Below, in pieces: positions 1 to 12,973 of a stretch of 64,000 nucleotides of DNA. The position numbers and the translations under genes are program-made. Location: contig RPFO01000027.1 of the NCBI GenBank assembly GCA_009746045.1, forward strand, positions 3,749,609 through 3,813,608, in the 5' to 3' direction. The notes under the pieces were generated by a model. That model was not told the DNA's origin, did not search any database, and saw only the letters and a list, made by a program, of their open reading frames with translations. Origin of the DNA: Mesostigma viride. Lineage: Eukaryota > Streptophyta > Mesostigmatophyceae > Mesostigmatales > Mesostigmataceae. Within the stretch, counting starts at the first letter, position 1. Every line of letters begins with the position of its first letter.

Positions 1-62
1 TGTAGCCACCATCACCCTTATTGGTTCCACCCGCGCATGTTCTGGCCCCCCTTTGCCTGCAG

Positions 63-3000
63 GTCATGTACGCGGGCGTGGACGCGGTGGGCGTGGGCAT
101 CGCCCTCAAGCGCGACACCAACGAGGGTTATGCGCTCTTCTTCGTGCTGTTCATGGTGCTCGGGTCCTTCTTCATCGTCAACATGTTTGTGGGTGCGTCA
201 TGCATGGCATGCGAGCGCGTAACGCTCCTCCCGTGCCTTGTCCCGTGCGCCATGTCGCGTGATCATGGGGATCCCTACCGTATAATAATATTTCATTATA
301 TACGAATATCATATTATAATAGAATATGGGGATCCCTACCGTGCACTCTTAACGTAGAGCAAGTTGGGTTAGGCATATAAGGAAACCCTAATGATGCCAG
401 TTGATCGCTCTTAACGTAGAGCAAGTTGGGTTAGGCATATAGGGAAACCCTAATGATGCCAGTTGATCGCTCTTAACGTAGAGCAAGTTGGGTTAGGCAT
501 ATAAGGAAACCCTAATGATGCCAGTTGATCACTCTTAACGTAGAGCAAGTTGGGTTAGGCATATAGGGAAACCCTAATGATACCAGTTGATCACTCTTAA
601 CGTAGAGCAAGTTGGGTTAGGCATATAAGGAAACCCTAATGATACCAGTTGATCACTCTTAACGTAGAGCAAGTTGGGTTAGGGATATAGGGAAACCCTA
701 ATGATGCCAGTTGATCGCTCTTAACGTAGAGCAAGTTGGGTTAGGCATATAAGGAAACCCTAATGATGCCAGTTGATCACTCTTAACGTAGAGCAAGTTG
801 GGTTAGGGATATAGGGAAACCCTAATGATACCAGTTGATCACTCTTAACGTAGAGCAAGTTGGGTTAGGCATATAGGGAAACCCTAATGATGCCAGTTGA
901 TCGCTCTTAACGTAGAGCAAGTTGGGTTAGGCATATAAGGAAACCCTAATGATGCCAGTTGATCGCTCTTAACGTAGAGCAAGTTGGGTTAGGCATATAG
1001 GGAAACCCTAATGATGCCAGTTGATCGCTCTTAACGTAGAGCAAGTTGGGTTAGGCATATAGGGAAACCCTAATGATGCCAGTTGATCGCTCTTAACGTA
1101 GAGCAAGTTGGGTTAGGCATATAGGGAAACCCTAATGATGCCAGTTGATCGCTCTTAACGTAGAGCAAGTTGGGTCAGGCATATAGGGAAACCCTAATGA
1201 TGCCAGTTGATCGGCCGGGATGGTGTAATTAAGTCGCTTACTCATATTTAGTTTGTTAAGAAGTATGCATAGATACTACCTCTAGTATCGCTCTGGTATC
1301 GCTCTAGTCATATTCTTGCAACTGATACTTTTAAATATGTAGATTTATATGCATAGATACTGCCTGTCTAGAGCCAGTCATAGAAGGTTGCGATGTTTGG
1401 CACATCAGCTATAGCAAGTACAGCCGTGGCGGGGTAGCATTCAACTTTGCTTGACCTTTTACGGTATGCTTGGATCTTGATAAGACTCCATGATGCCAAC
1501 ACCTGTTGTTTGCGGCTTTTCCTCTGCGCTGCGTGCACCGGCAGGTAATATCGTGGACAACTTTGCGCGCCAACGTGCTTCGATGGAAATCGACAACCTG
1601 TTCATGACCGATGCGCAGCGCACGTGGGTGGACACCATCCGCAAGTGCGTACAAAATCCACAGGGGTGTTTCTTGGCATGCCTTGCCCTTGGACTTTGCT
1701 GTCATGGACCCTGTTGGTAGTTGGCGTTGCTTGCTTGGCCCATTGAGCGCACTGTGAACCTATGTGTTGCGCCTATGTATTGTGCCTGTCATCTTTTTAC
1801 CTATGTATAATACCTACATACCTGTAGCCTGTTTACCTTTTTTAATTTATTATGTTACTATCGTACCGATGTATTAGGTCCTTACCACCGGTCATTGCCC
1901 TTACTAGTAAGTTTACTTCGTGGCCCTCTTATTTGTTTATCTTGCATGTTCCTGTTTCTCTTTCCCTTGGAACCACAGGTTTCCTTACATCTTTCTCCTC
2001 TTTTATCCTCACGACCTCGCCCATGTGCTATTCCTTGGGACCTCTTTGCACCCTGCACCAACCTCCCTGCCCGGCCATGTGCCCTTGCTTCACCAGGGGG
2101 ATGCAGCAATCGCTCACCCCCCTCCCCCCCGCGCGCTCCAACAACCGCATCCTCCGCCTGCTCAACCGCCTGGTCAACAATCCGCGCTTTGAGCAAGCCA
2201 TCATGCTACTCATCGTGCTAAACATCGGGTTCCTGGCTGCACGCCACCACAACCAAGGCGCCCGCGCCGACGAGATCCTGGACACCGCCAACCTGGTCTT
2301 TACGGCGCTGTACGCGCTCGAGGCCGCGCTGAAAATAGCCGCGCATGGTCCCCGGTACTATTTCGGCGCGTGGTGGAACCGCTTTGACTTTTTGCTCGTG
2401 GTCTTCTCGTTCGTGGGGCTGTTCACCAGCACCAACGTCGCGTCCAACATATTTCGCGTGTTCAGGTACGTGGGGGGCAATAAAATACCTATGGGCTGAG
2501 CTTTCTCAGTCATCGTAATAATACATAGGAGCTGGGCTTTCTCTGTTTACCTTACTCCCTCACAAGTAGACCCGGCGGGGGCGGGGCCCCCGACTATCTT
2601 GGACTTCGCTATTGGAGAATCCTATTCAAGTCCGGCTGTGCAGAGTCTAAATTACCCTGGCCCAGTGCCAGTGGCCCGGGGCCCATGGCCCGGCGCGTCG
2701 CCCGTGGCCCGGCGCCCGTGGCCTGGTACTGGTTAGTGGCCCCGTGGGCTACTGGCTAGTGCGAGTTGTGGCCCGTTGAAATTCCTTTCGTCCCTCCGTT
2801 TATGAAATCTTTTCCCCGTGGCTAGTTGCCCGTGGCCCGTGGCTACTGGCTAGTTGCCCAGGGCTTAAGTAGTGGCCCGTCGCCCGTCATTACTTTCGTC
2901 CCTCGCTGAAATTGCCCGTGGCTAGTTGCCCGCCGCCCGTCGCCGCTGAAATTCCTTGCGTCCCTCGCCGAAATTGCCCGTTGCTAGGTATGTGCCCGTT

Positions 3001-6000
3001 TGTCCGTCGCCCGTCGCCTGAAATTCCTTCCGTCCCTTTTTCCTAGTAGGAACGTGCTCCTTCGCAGCGCTCCGGAGAGGAGGCCGCTGAAGCGACCGCT
3101 GGCTTCGCTCGCTTGGCGCTTCGCGCGTACTGTATCTGGGATTCGTCCATCGATCTCCTGAGTACGCCCGAATGGCTTACTTTTCCATCAAGATTCCTAA
3201 TTAGGCGACAAATGGTCACCAAGTCCTCTTTATATAAGTGTAAGGATTCCAATGATGTGTTTTTCTAATCATTGGTTTCCTTTACTGTACCCTACTCTCC
3301 CGGTGATTGTCATTGAGTCACTCTCCTTTTGAATCACGCTCCTGCGCACCGCAGCGCTTCATTCATGGCTCCGCACGACCGGATATTTAGTCTTCCCAAC
3401 GCCTTTCCCTTGTGATGCCTCGGTGTACCCGAAACTGAACCGCAGGATCACGCGGCTGTTCCGCATGGTCCGCTACCTGAGTGGCCTGCGCACGCTCTTC
3501 ACCACGCTCGTCATCAGCGCGCCCACGCTCGCGAACACGTTTGGACTGCTGGCGGTCCTCTTCTTCGTGTTTGCGGTGCTGGGCGTGCAGTTGTTTGCCA
3601 ACGTGAGGCTTGGCGACGAGCTCAACGAGTACAGCAACTTCCGCAACTTTGGGTGCGTGCGGGCGACGTCCCTGCACATATGCATGTCTGTGACATACAT
3701 GTGACTGTTTTCCCAGATGTAATAAAGAAAAATATGAAGTCGCTTCTAAATTGCTGAAGCCAGTATTCAAAGCATTGCAGCAGTTTCGAGGCAGGAACGT
3801 ATGCCTTGCGTAGACTTTGTGATGTGGAGCCTCCACGCCTCACATGCTCTTCCCGGCGCGATTTCAGATTGCTTCCGACAGCATATTTTGTTCTGCCACC
3901 CATGCGTGCATTTGCAGCTACGCCGTACATACGGGCGCTGCTGCGCACATCAAACTCATGTGCTTTTGCATTTTGCGTTCCTTCAATCGGCTGTCCACCT
4001 CGTGCAGCTACTCCATCCTGACGCTGCTGCGCATGGTCACGGGGGAGGGCTGGAACGGGATCATGTACGATTGCATGAAGCAGCCGCCGGGATGCGAGCA
4101 GGTCTGTGGAGAAGGCGCTACTATGGCTTTGTTAGGCCGGGTGTCATAAAGAAATAGCCGCCGGGATGCGAGCAGGTCTATCGAGAAGGCGCTACTATGG
4201 CTTTGTTAGGCCGGGTGTCATAAAGAAATAGCCGCCGGGATGCGAGCAGGTCTATGGAGAAGGCGCTACTATGGCTTTGTTAGGCCGGCCGTGTCTTAAA
4301 GACGTGGTGGCAGGTCATATGAAAGGGATACGTGGGGGAAGGGGACCCTACGTGCATACATGGCGTTGTATGTCTGCGCTGTGCCCTTGTTTCACACAAA
4401 CTGGCTGGCATGCAGGTCTAGCGTCTTCAATTCCGGAATTCTGGCCATGCGCTGCTTCACGTTCTAGCTTAGCCATTTGTATGTGCTACCGCCATGCACG
4501 GCATGTATATGCTCTCGCATCATGCCCGCTTTTTCCTTTACGTCGCTCATAAGCTTGCATCAGAACAGATCACGGTTTCATTCCACTCATGCTTCTGGGC
4601 TGACCAGGGTCGAAGTTCCAGGCCATTTCCTGCTTTCTTGGGAACTCAGAGTTCAAGCTTTGAGCTTGAACTCCGAATAAGTACGCAACATGATGTATAA
4701 GATGATTAAGCATATTGTGTATATAGTGTATAAAATGATGAATAAGTACGCAACATGACGTTTTGCGTGCTTACGTGTGTATGCGCGCATTCGCAGGAGG
4801 ACAACTGCGGCTTGCCCCAAGCATGGATCTACTTTGTGGCCTTCGTCGTGCTCGGCTCGTTTGTCACGCTCAACCTGTTCATCGCAGTCGTGTTGGAGAA
4901 CTTCTCCTCCTCCAAGATGGAGAACGAGAACCAGGTAATTAAGCCTTTTTTGAGATGCTACTGTTAGTTACGAGAAGCAGGTAAATTGCCTTGTTTGGGA
5001 TGCTACTATTTAGCTACGAGAACCAGGTAAAGTGCCTTTTTTGGGATGCTACTCTTTAGTTACAAGAACCAGATAAGTTGCCTTTGGGGGGATGCTACCA
5101 TTTAATTAGGCTATTGGTGCATGGAGAATGAGAACCGGGTAAAGCCTTTTCTAATAGTACTAGTACTATATTGTTAGTAGGCTATGTAGTGGTATGGGTG
5201 TTGGGCCCCCGCTAGTTGGTGGCGGCTGGGACCAGGCTAGTTGTCAAACACTAGCTCCTCCAGGCTGCTTTTGTAACTTAAGTCGAATGTATACATAGCC
5301 GTTCATACGTCGCATACCAGTCGGCAGGATTTAGTTAACAATTTGCTGTTCGCCTATGACGCAATATACATAGCCAACTTTTATTGGCTACAACATGGAG
5401 AATTAGTTTATGAGCACCAGGTGGAGCACCCGGAGGATGACTGGCTTGAACTGCGTTTTGCAGATTGCTTCTTACGTACCAGTATTAAGTATCTACCTTT
5501 ACTCCTTGCCTGCTCGCTTGTCTTGCTGGTTGGATCACGTATTTACTAACCTGTTTGCTTGCCCATCGTATGATTGCAGTTACCACGTACAATATTTGCC
5601 TGTCTCGTCCTAGCAGTGCTTTCCCCCTTGCTCTCCGGCAGAAATGCTGCTCCCTCTTACTCCTTACTGTTCTGATGCTTGCGTATGTACCTGCACATTC
5701 TCGTTCGACCTCTCCTCCTCGCAGGTCAGCGTGAGCCACCTCGCTGAGTTCCGAAAGGTCTGGGTCAAGCGCTTCGACCCCGAAGCCTCCAACTTCATCC
5801 CGCTAGCCAAGTTTGAGGAGCTGCTGCGCGCCATACCGCCCCCCCTGGGCGTGTGCGGCAAGCCCATGAGCGCGTACGACATGATGCTCTTCCAGCGCGG
5901 CCTGTTCCTGCCCGTGTGCGACGGCTTTATTTATTATCACGTAAGCTTTGCTATTGTGGACTATTGTGGACTATTGTGGACTATTGTGGACTATTGTGGA

Positions 6001-9000
6001 CTATTGTGGACTATTGTGGACTATTGTGGACTATTGTGGACTATTGTGGACTATTGTGGACTATTGTGGACTAAAGTGTACAAATGTACTACAAGGTGGT
6101 GTGTACAGACCTATTTGTCTATGGATCTCGTGATTCCGGCCCCCTCGACCCTCATTGGCCTCCCTTCGAGGCGTACTCAAAAGCGTGCGCCAACCGTCTG
6201 TCCAGATTTACATAGGTATCGTAATCTATCAGCATCCTGCTACTATTTACATAGGTATCGTAATCTATCGGCACTCTGCTACTATTTACATAGGTATCGT
6301 AATCTATCGGCACCTTGCTACTATTTACATAGGTATCGTAATCTATCGGCACCCTGCAACTATTAACATAGGTATCGTAATGCACCTTGCTACAATTTAC
6401 ATAGGTATCGTAATCTATCGGCACCCTGCTACTATCTACATAGGTATCGTAATTTATCGGCACCCTGCTACTATTTACATAGGTATCGTAATCTATCGGC
6501 ACCCTGCTACTATTTACATAGGTATCGTAATCTATCGGCACCCTGCTACTCTTTATTCACAAGTCCCCCTCCCCTGCCTCACACTTCCTCTCCCGGGACG
6601 TGAATACCCCGAGGACCATCCACCTACAATATCTAGATGGATAGCTATGTAGGTTTCTAATTAATTAATTAATAGCTATGTAGGTACCTCTTGCCACCCT
6701 TCCCTTTCTCCTTGCTCCGACGCCAAGACGTGCCCAACATGCTGACTCGTTCCCTGCCCATTCTATGCAATATGTGTAAACGCCTCCCACACCTGCCTAG
6801 CCCGGGATTGTGCTCAGCAGGCTACCTATGTGGACTTACATCGATTTTTGTTCACATCATCCCTCTCTCGCTCCCCCACCCCAAGAACGTGCTCAACACG
6901 CAAACTAAGTGCATTTATGTACATAACCTAATACCTTATATCTTCTCATCACCCCTCCCTTAATTGCGTTGGCTCCCCCTTCATCGCTCTCGCAGGACGT
7001 GCTCAACACACTCACCCAGCGCGCAATGGGCCTCTCCATCGAGGAGCTGCCGCAGGAGGTGCGTGATGCGTTGCAGAAGGAGACGGAGCGCCGGCGGCAG
7101 CGTGCACAGGACCAGCTGGAGGAGAAGAAGCGCGCACGACGCACCTCGCGCGCGAGAGGGCACGCAAAGGCCCCTGGCATCCGCGACTACCTGTCTAGCC
7201 TGTCCACTGGTATGTATCTGCGATCTATGTGACCGTTCTCGCTAGCAATATCTGTGTTATTGACACCTAGCTGTCTCTTACTTCTGGAGCCTCTCTTAAG
7301 TACATACCGCGCACATCTTTATCTCGGTATGTATAGATGTCTTCATCTGCGCCCTCTAGGTGTAGCTGGCGTTATCTACGTTGTCAGGCGCTCCCTCTCC
7401 TGTGCTAACTACATACATTTACAGGTCTGTTGAGCCTGTCTGCTGATAAGCTGCCATTCGCCCGGTCTACATGTCTACATTCAGCGTGACCCTGGTCTTG
7501 ACCTTAAAGCATTTGAAGCTGTTATCCCGTGCCCTTGTGGCATTAACCCGTCTACCCTGTCTGTTGAAAAACCTGCGTTTGGGAGTGCAGCTCATAGGTA
7601 AAGCTTGATTCTTCATTGTTGATTGTACACAAATCCACACACACACACCTTTATTCTTGATCGTACCCCCCCCCCCCTCTTCTTGATTCTTGACCTTAAC
7701 ACAAAACCACACCCGTCTACACGCATCCGGTGCCCCTCAGGCCTCAAGTCTTCCGCCAGCAGCCCTCAGCTCGCTGCCGCGCATGCGACACCCTCTGTTC
7801 CCTCTCGCGGTCTCTCCTATTCTTCCGGCTACAGTGACCAGATCTATGCCAGCGGGCGGCAGCTCCTGATGCCCACGCCCGAGGAATGCCAGGAGCAACT
7901 GGCGCAGCTGCAGCAGGTACCTTTCCAGGACCAGACACCACCACCCCAGGACTGGCAGCTCCATGCGTCAAAACCCCACCTGCGGCACCAGCAGCCGCAG
8001 GGGCCCCCGGCGGGGGAACCTGTGCTACGGCACGGCATGGGCGCACGCAGCTTCACCTGGTCGTGCCTGCTCACTGTGCCACCCTCGCCCGTGGCCGTGC
8101 CCACGCACCAGCGCAGACACAGCGTGTTGTCGACGCTGCCATTGAGGGCCACGGAGCTGCCTGCGGGTCGAGCGGGGCTAGCCGGGTCATCGGCAATCGA
8201 ATGGTCCGTAGTACAAGAAGGCAGAGGGGGGGAGGGAGGAATGGGAGGAATGGGAGGGCCAGGAGCAGCAAGTGGAAGCAATCAGTTGCAAGAGGACCCC
8301 GAGGGATATACGGTTGGTCTGGAGGATGTCAACCCCTACGGGAGAAGTACGACTTCCCCCTTGAGCTCCCTGCGCAACTCTGCCCTGCCATCTCCTTCCC
8401 TCGGCCATTCTCGCCGCACAATTGGAGAGGCCTCTGCGCGGGCGGGTGGGAGCGGGAGGGACCTCGCGGCGGGCGCTGCCGCTAGCAGTGCCGGTACATC
8501 GCCAAATGGTGACCTTTGGAATGCTGATCAAGGGCAGAAGAGCCAGCTGGGGGAAGCTGCTCCTCCGGTTGTTTCCAATGTGTCGCCCGGCAGGCACAGC
8601 AAGGAAGGCCCCCCTGGCTTTTGGCAAGGGAGCGATGGCAGGCGCACGCCCTCGCTGAAGATACTTGCGCTGGTGGGTCGCATGCTGCACCCCACCAGCG
8701 CGGCCTCTCGGTCGGAGAGGTCGCGTCAAGGGAGGGCCTCGCTGGACCAGGACGTGCTCCGCGACATGGCCGCTTCCACTCACGCCAGCGTGCCCGGCCA
8801 TGCGACCGTGTGGCCGCTGCGTCACGCGGCGTCATTTGCCACGCCAGCTCCCCATTCCCCCAGCTGGACCCAGCCCAACCAGGGCATGGGTTTCTCCTCC
8901 ACACGGATGCTCTCGCCCTCGTTTGCCGGTGTCGGGGGTCCGTGGGAGGGCGGGGGCGGCTCGATGGTGGGCCAACCCTTATACCTGCCGCCGCCGCCAC

Positions 9001-9692
9001 TACACCAGGCTATCTCGTCGCTGCGCAACGTGGGGCCCCTGTCGAGCTCGCCGGCCGCGTCCCCGGTCTCTTCGGCTCGTAACGTCAGGGTCCCGGGCAG
9101 TGCTCCTCCCGCGACCGCATCCTCACCGGGGGCGCTCGCCAACGCAGCGGGTGGCCAGATGACCTCGGGCTCCGGGGGACAGAGCATGGGTCAAATGTCG
9201 AACCTGGGGGGGCAAATGATGGGCCGGTGGGGGCAGGTAGCGCCCCCATATCCAAGTCAAACGTCAAGCCCGGGGGTTCCAAGCCCAGGGGCCCAGACGA
9301 TGGGCCCGGTGGGGGCCCCATCCGTGCCCACAGTTCCAGCGTCGCTGCGCCACGCCACCGTCTCCGTGGTCTCCTTTGAGATGTACTCGGCCGCCGTGTA
9401 CATACAGCGTTTCTGGCGCACGGCACGGTCGGCAGTCCAGCGGCACCACTCGCAGATGCAGCGGCTGGAGGCGATGCGTAAGCAGAACGCGGCGCGGATC
9501 GCGAGCCACCTCAAGGCTCTGCTGGCGGCCGGGGCGGCGCTGGCGCAGCGCGACGCGTACGCAGCGCTGGCGAGGGGGCCGGGGGGGGGGGAGGGGAGGG
9601 CACGACGGGTGGTCCCTGGCAACGCCCGCCCGCACTGCAGGTGCCACCTTGACGTCCGGGCTCGATGTCTGAACAAGCTAGCCGCTGTATAG
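63..9692 (+). CDS. Four-domain voltage-gated cation (Ca2+/Na+) channel alpha subunit, 3' part, spliced
   Basis: Plasma- or ciliary-membrane channel; the 5' end lies left of the window. Exons I can place: 63-192 (domain III pore-to-S6, FFVLFMVLGSFFIVNMFVG), 1545-~1648 (III-IV linker), ~2107-2465 (domain IV S1-S3 and start of S4), 3446-3652 (S4 with arginines every third residue, then S5), 4008-4101 (pore loop), 4797-4934 (S6, VTLNLFIAVVLENF), 5725-5940 (C-terminal EF-hand-like region with IPPPLG), 6996-7209 (basic helix), 7741-9692. Joining exons keeps the frame, for example FVG|NIVDNF and NIFRVFR|ITRLFRMVR. The domain IV selectivity loop reads TGEGWN, so its filter residue is E, as in Ca2+ channels; the other filters are not visible. 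The last exon is Ser/Pro/Gly-rich and ends with an IQ calmodulin-binding motif (YIQRFWRTARSAVQR) near 9400-9450. Family assignment is firm. Ca2+ versus Na+ selectivity is inferred. Confidence 0.9.
345..1213. repeat. 62-bp minisatellite, about 14 copies, in a channel intron
   Basis: Near-identical 62-bp units, each containing gggttagg and aaaccctaa and ending ttgatcgctcttaac. The array fills most of the intron between the domain III S6 exon and the III-IV linker exon. Units differ at a few positions (ataagg/atatagg, gatgcc/gatacc, cgctc/cactc) in a mixed order, which fits unequal exchange. Confidence 0.95.
2640..3030. repeat. Degenerate CCCGTGGC-type repeats in intron
   Basis: Irregular repetition of gcccgtggcccg, ctactggctagttgcccg and gaaattcctt..gtccctcg blocks in the intron between the domain IV S3/S4 exon and the S4-S5 exon. 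No coding signal is visible here, and the rest of 2466-3445 shows nothing else recognisable. Confidence 0.7.
4086..4300. repeat. 74-bp tandem repeat containing an exon 3' end and its splice donor (3 copies)
   Basis: The block ccgggatgcgagcaggtct, which is the last codons of the pore-loop exon plus its GT donor, recurs at about 4087, 4161 and 4235. Each copy carries the following aaggcgctactatggctttg stretch. Extra copies of the splice donor therefore lie in the intron. Confidence 0.85.
4925..5140. repeat. Degenerate repeats derived from the S6 exon end and donor
   Basis: The exon end gagaaccaggtaa is followed by related copies (cgagaaccaggtaaa, acaagaaccagataa, gagaaccgggtaaa) at roughly 50-90-bp spacing. 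Each is followed by a gcctttttgggatgctac-like stretch. A weaker copy (gagcaccagg) lies near 5413. Confidence 0.7.
5951..6070. repeat. 10-bp minisatellite, 12 exact copies
   Basis: The unit ctattgtgga repeats 12 times without change, starting 10 bp after the splice donor of the exon ending at 5940. Confidence 0.98.
6207..6550. repeat. 39-bp minisatellite, about 9 copies
   Basis: The unit starts tttacataggtatcgtaat and continues ctatcggcaccctgctacta. It repeats with a period of about 39 bp, with one copy shortened near 6380. Intronic. The remainder of 6551-6995 is intron with no recognisable feature beyond a short TTAA run at 6658-6672. Confidence 0.95.
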
Positions 9693-10372
9693 AGAGCCGG
9701 TTCACCTCCTGAAACTGGCGTCCGTGTTTACTAGCATGCGTCGCTTGCGGTTTCGGGTCGCTAGCAATGCGTGTGTACCTTTGTACGTTTACGCGGAAGG
9801 GAGACCTTCATGATGGGGTGATCCTGCATGAAGAAGCAGACCAGGATTGGAAGCCATTGTCTGCTGGGTGCCGCGTTGTGAGGGAATCTAATGTCTCTCT
9901 TGATTGGAGGTGCTGGTGAAACTGAACCCTCCCATGTCTTACAACTCTTTGCGCCCACAAAGACTGGGTACAGTGTTGTCTCCTGATGCGGTGCAGACAT
10001 TGCTAGTTCTGCCAATATGACAACATGGTGCGAAGGAGGGTAGATGGCTGGCAAGTCCAGTTCTGAGGACTTTCTCCATGACCATGGTCAGTTTTTGAGA
10101 TCAAGCAGCGAAGTGACTCAGTCAAGACAGTGGTCGACTTTTTTTGAAGTTATTGCTAGCTGATCCTGTCACGACCCATGATAGTGAATTTTATTTTATT
10201 TACTTAGTATTCTTTCTTTGTGCAGGTAGGTAGGTAGGCCGGCCGTGCTGGCGAATGCAGTGAGTTAGGATTCTGTGTTATGCTGTTATTATTTTGTGAA
10301 ATGTGATCGTTTGAAGGCATCCTGTTGTTTGAACAATTTATTTAACTGGTGTTACGTGTTAGTTAATTAATT
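9693..10372. other. Intergenic region after the channel gene
   Basis: This stretch holds the 3' flank of the channel gene. I see no coding signal, no RNA gene and no clear polyadenylation element. A short gtaggtaggtaggcc run lies at about 10226-10240. Confidence 0.6.
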
Positions 10373-10385
10373 ATTCACGCATCAA

Positions 10386-12973
10386 TGTGATCCCGCACGC
10401 ATCATGTGATCCCCCTGGTGCGCTCCGATCATCGCATCGTCACCGCCCGCATCCGCCTGCGATTCCCCTCGCCCTTTCGTAAGCACGTGGCACCCCCTGA
10501 TTTGCGCACACTTCAGTTGCTCGAGAAATCTGACGACGCTCTGGAGGACTTCCCTGAAAAACGCGACCACAAGCGCGCCGCAGAGGCGTTCGTCGACGCG
10601 CTGGACATCCCGGCCAGCCACGCCCAACTGTTCGCTGCCGGCCCGGCATCGGCCCTTCGGCACCTCGCTGACAAGCTGCCCGCGGCCGGGGCCCTACTGC
10701 CCCCCCGCCGCCCGCCCCGATTCACCAGCCTGCACCGGCTCCCCGCCGTCATCCAGGCCCGGCAAGCCCTGCGCGACAACAGCGACCCCGCCCGCTACGC
10801 CCGCCTCAAAGCCGATTACCACTCGGCCATCCGGCAGGCGACCAAGGAGCAGGAGGACCTTCATGTCCGCGAGTACTTCGCCCACCTCAAGGACCAGCAC
10901 GGCAAGTACGCCTGGACCCGCCTGCGTCACGCCCAACGGCCCGCCGGCGGCGCGCAGCCGGCGCCGCGGACGCTCTCTGGCTCACCGCAGCAGCAGCTCG
11001 ACCAGTGGTATTCCTCCCAGTCCCGGCTGCTCGGCGCCCCCCGCCGCCTCCGCCGCTTGGCCCTCTGGCGGCCGCACGCCTGGCAGTAGCACCGGCGGAC
11101 GTCCCTGCGCCGCCCACGCCGCCCGCCGCTGAGCAGGACTACACGTACCCAGCCCTGACGGAACCCCTGGCCGACCCCAACGAGCTCCCGCCGTTCACCG
11201 AGCTCGAGCTGAGCACCGCCGCCAAGCAACTCCGCTTTTATGCCGCCGTTGGACCTGACCAGCTCCCAGCCCCGGTGATTAAGCTGACGGCGCTCACGGG
11301 GTTCCTGCTTGACGTCTGCAACCGGATCCTGCTTGCCGACGCGCCGCCGATTCCTGAGTGGCAGCACAGCTACCGTATTATGCTGTACAAAAACAAAGGT
11401 TCCCCTGACGACCCCGCCAACTACAGAGGAGTCTGCATCCAGAGCGCCGCACTTAAGTTGTTCATGCGCATGATCCTCAACCGCCTTCGTTCTGCTCTCG
11501 ACTGTCACCTTGGCGAAAGTCAAATGGGCTTCCGTCCTGGGCGCAACACCGTCATGGCCATCTTTGTCGCGCGTCGCCTCTTCGAGGAAATCGCTCTCCT
11601 GCAACCTGGTGAGTTTCCCGCCATCCTGATCTTCGTCGACTTCATCAAGGCTTTTGATTCTGTCCTCTGGGACGCTCTATGGGCTGTACTTGCTCGCGCT
11701 CGCGTCCCCACTCCCCTGATTACCGTCATCCGCACGCTGTATGAGGGGTCGACCACTTCGGTGCGCACTCAACACGGCATTACCCCGCCATGCCCACTGC
11801 AGACCAGCGTCTGGCAGGGTTGCGTCCTGTCGCCGTACCTGTTTATTATTGTAGTGGATTATGTTATGCGCCAGGCACGTGCTCGCTTTGCTAGCATTGC
11901 AGGCCGTGCCCCTGGCCTAGCGATCACGAACGAGCTTGGGGAAGGGGGGCCGACTAACCAGCAGAATTTACTAGCTGACCTCATTTATGCCGACGACATC
12001 ACGCTCATCGAGAAGCCGGAGTCTGCCCAACTTTGGCTGGACTGCCTGGCGCTCGAGGCTCGGGCGGTTGGTCTAGAAATCAGCCCCAAAACGGAGGCCC
12101 TGGCCCTCGGCATGGCAGGGCCCCCACCCACACTCCGCCTCTTAGACGATGCCGAGGTCAACTACCCTCCTTCAGGCCGCTTCAAGCTGCTCGGCAGTTG
12201 GCTTCCCGACTGCGAGGACGACATGACGACACGGATCGGCATGGCGTGGGCGCACCTCCATGACCACCGCCGCTGGTGGAGCAACCCCGCCCTACCCCGG
12301 ATCGTCAAGCGTGACCTCTTCAAGGTCGTCATTCTGACGATCCTGACCTACGGCGCCGAGACGTGGACACTGATGCAGGAGCTGGAGCAACGACTCGACG
12401 GCGCCGTCACGAAGATGCTGCGCAAGGCCCTTAACATCCCCTTTGGTTTGCACATTAGTAATGAGGATTTGTACGCTGATTTGCCCTATGTTTCCCACAT
12501 TATTAGGCACAGGCGCCTGGGCCTAGCCGGGCACCTGGCCCGCACAGATCAGGTAGATACATCAGATAGACTAGCTGGCACCAAGCCCGCCCAGCCTGGG
12601 CGATATGTCCTCACCTGGCGTGCCCCCGGCCGCGCGCGGCAGGGCCGCCACCTGTGGACTTTTCGTGATAGACTCGGCATGGACATGTGCTACACTAGAC
12701 GTGACGGGCTCACCCCCGGGCAGCCTCCTGGTTTGTCTGTAATATGGAGGCAGATGGTGCGCAAGGATAGATGGCAAGTAGTGATGAAGGAGACCACCCC
12801 CAAGCCTGTGGGGGCTCCGCGTGTGACCAAGTATGGCATTCATAGCGATTCGGGCCGCGGTGCCCACACCCCTGTAACTAGGACCTAGATAGCTTATACC
12901 ATCCATTCCATCCCATGTTCCCCTCCCACTGAGGACTTATGCTCACGTGACGCAGTCACGTGTCTATTAATTA
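10386..12973 (+). mobile_element. LINE (non-LTR retrotransposon) copy A, 5'-truncated, with (TTAA)n tail and 13-bp TSD
   Basis: The copy is bounded by the direct repeat attcacgcatcaa at 10373-10385 and 12974-12986, the mark of target-primed insertion. It ends in a short ttaattaa tail rather than poly(A). It carries the end of an AP-endonuclease domain (SDHRIV), a full reverse transcriptase and a C-terminal region (RRLGLAGHLARTD). Tails made of short tandem repeats are known from RTE-like clades; clade assignment here is inference. This family provides almost all the repetitive debris in the window. Confidence 0.92.
10406..12888 (+). pseudogene. LINE ORF2 (endonuclease remnant plus reverse transcriptase), frameshifted
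   Basis: A first frame (10406-11089) holds the end of the endonuclease domain and a linker. A second frame (about 11005-12888) holds the reverse transcriptase: FVDFIKAFDSVLW (motif A), GFRPGRNT, LIYADDITLIEK (YADD catalytic motif C) and a C-terminal thumb/connection region. The frames switch at a C homopolymer near 11036-11041, which has 6 C here against 7 in the inverted copy. The copy is probably inactive, and 5' truncation removes most of the endonuclease. The RT core itself looks intact. Confidence 0.88.

Noticed and set aside
345-1213. CRISPR array
   Set aside because: Units are contiguous 62-bp tandem repeats with no unique spacers, in a eukaryotic intron.
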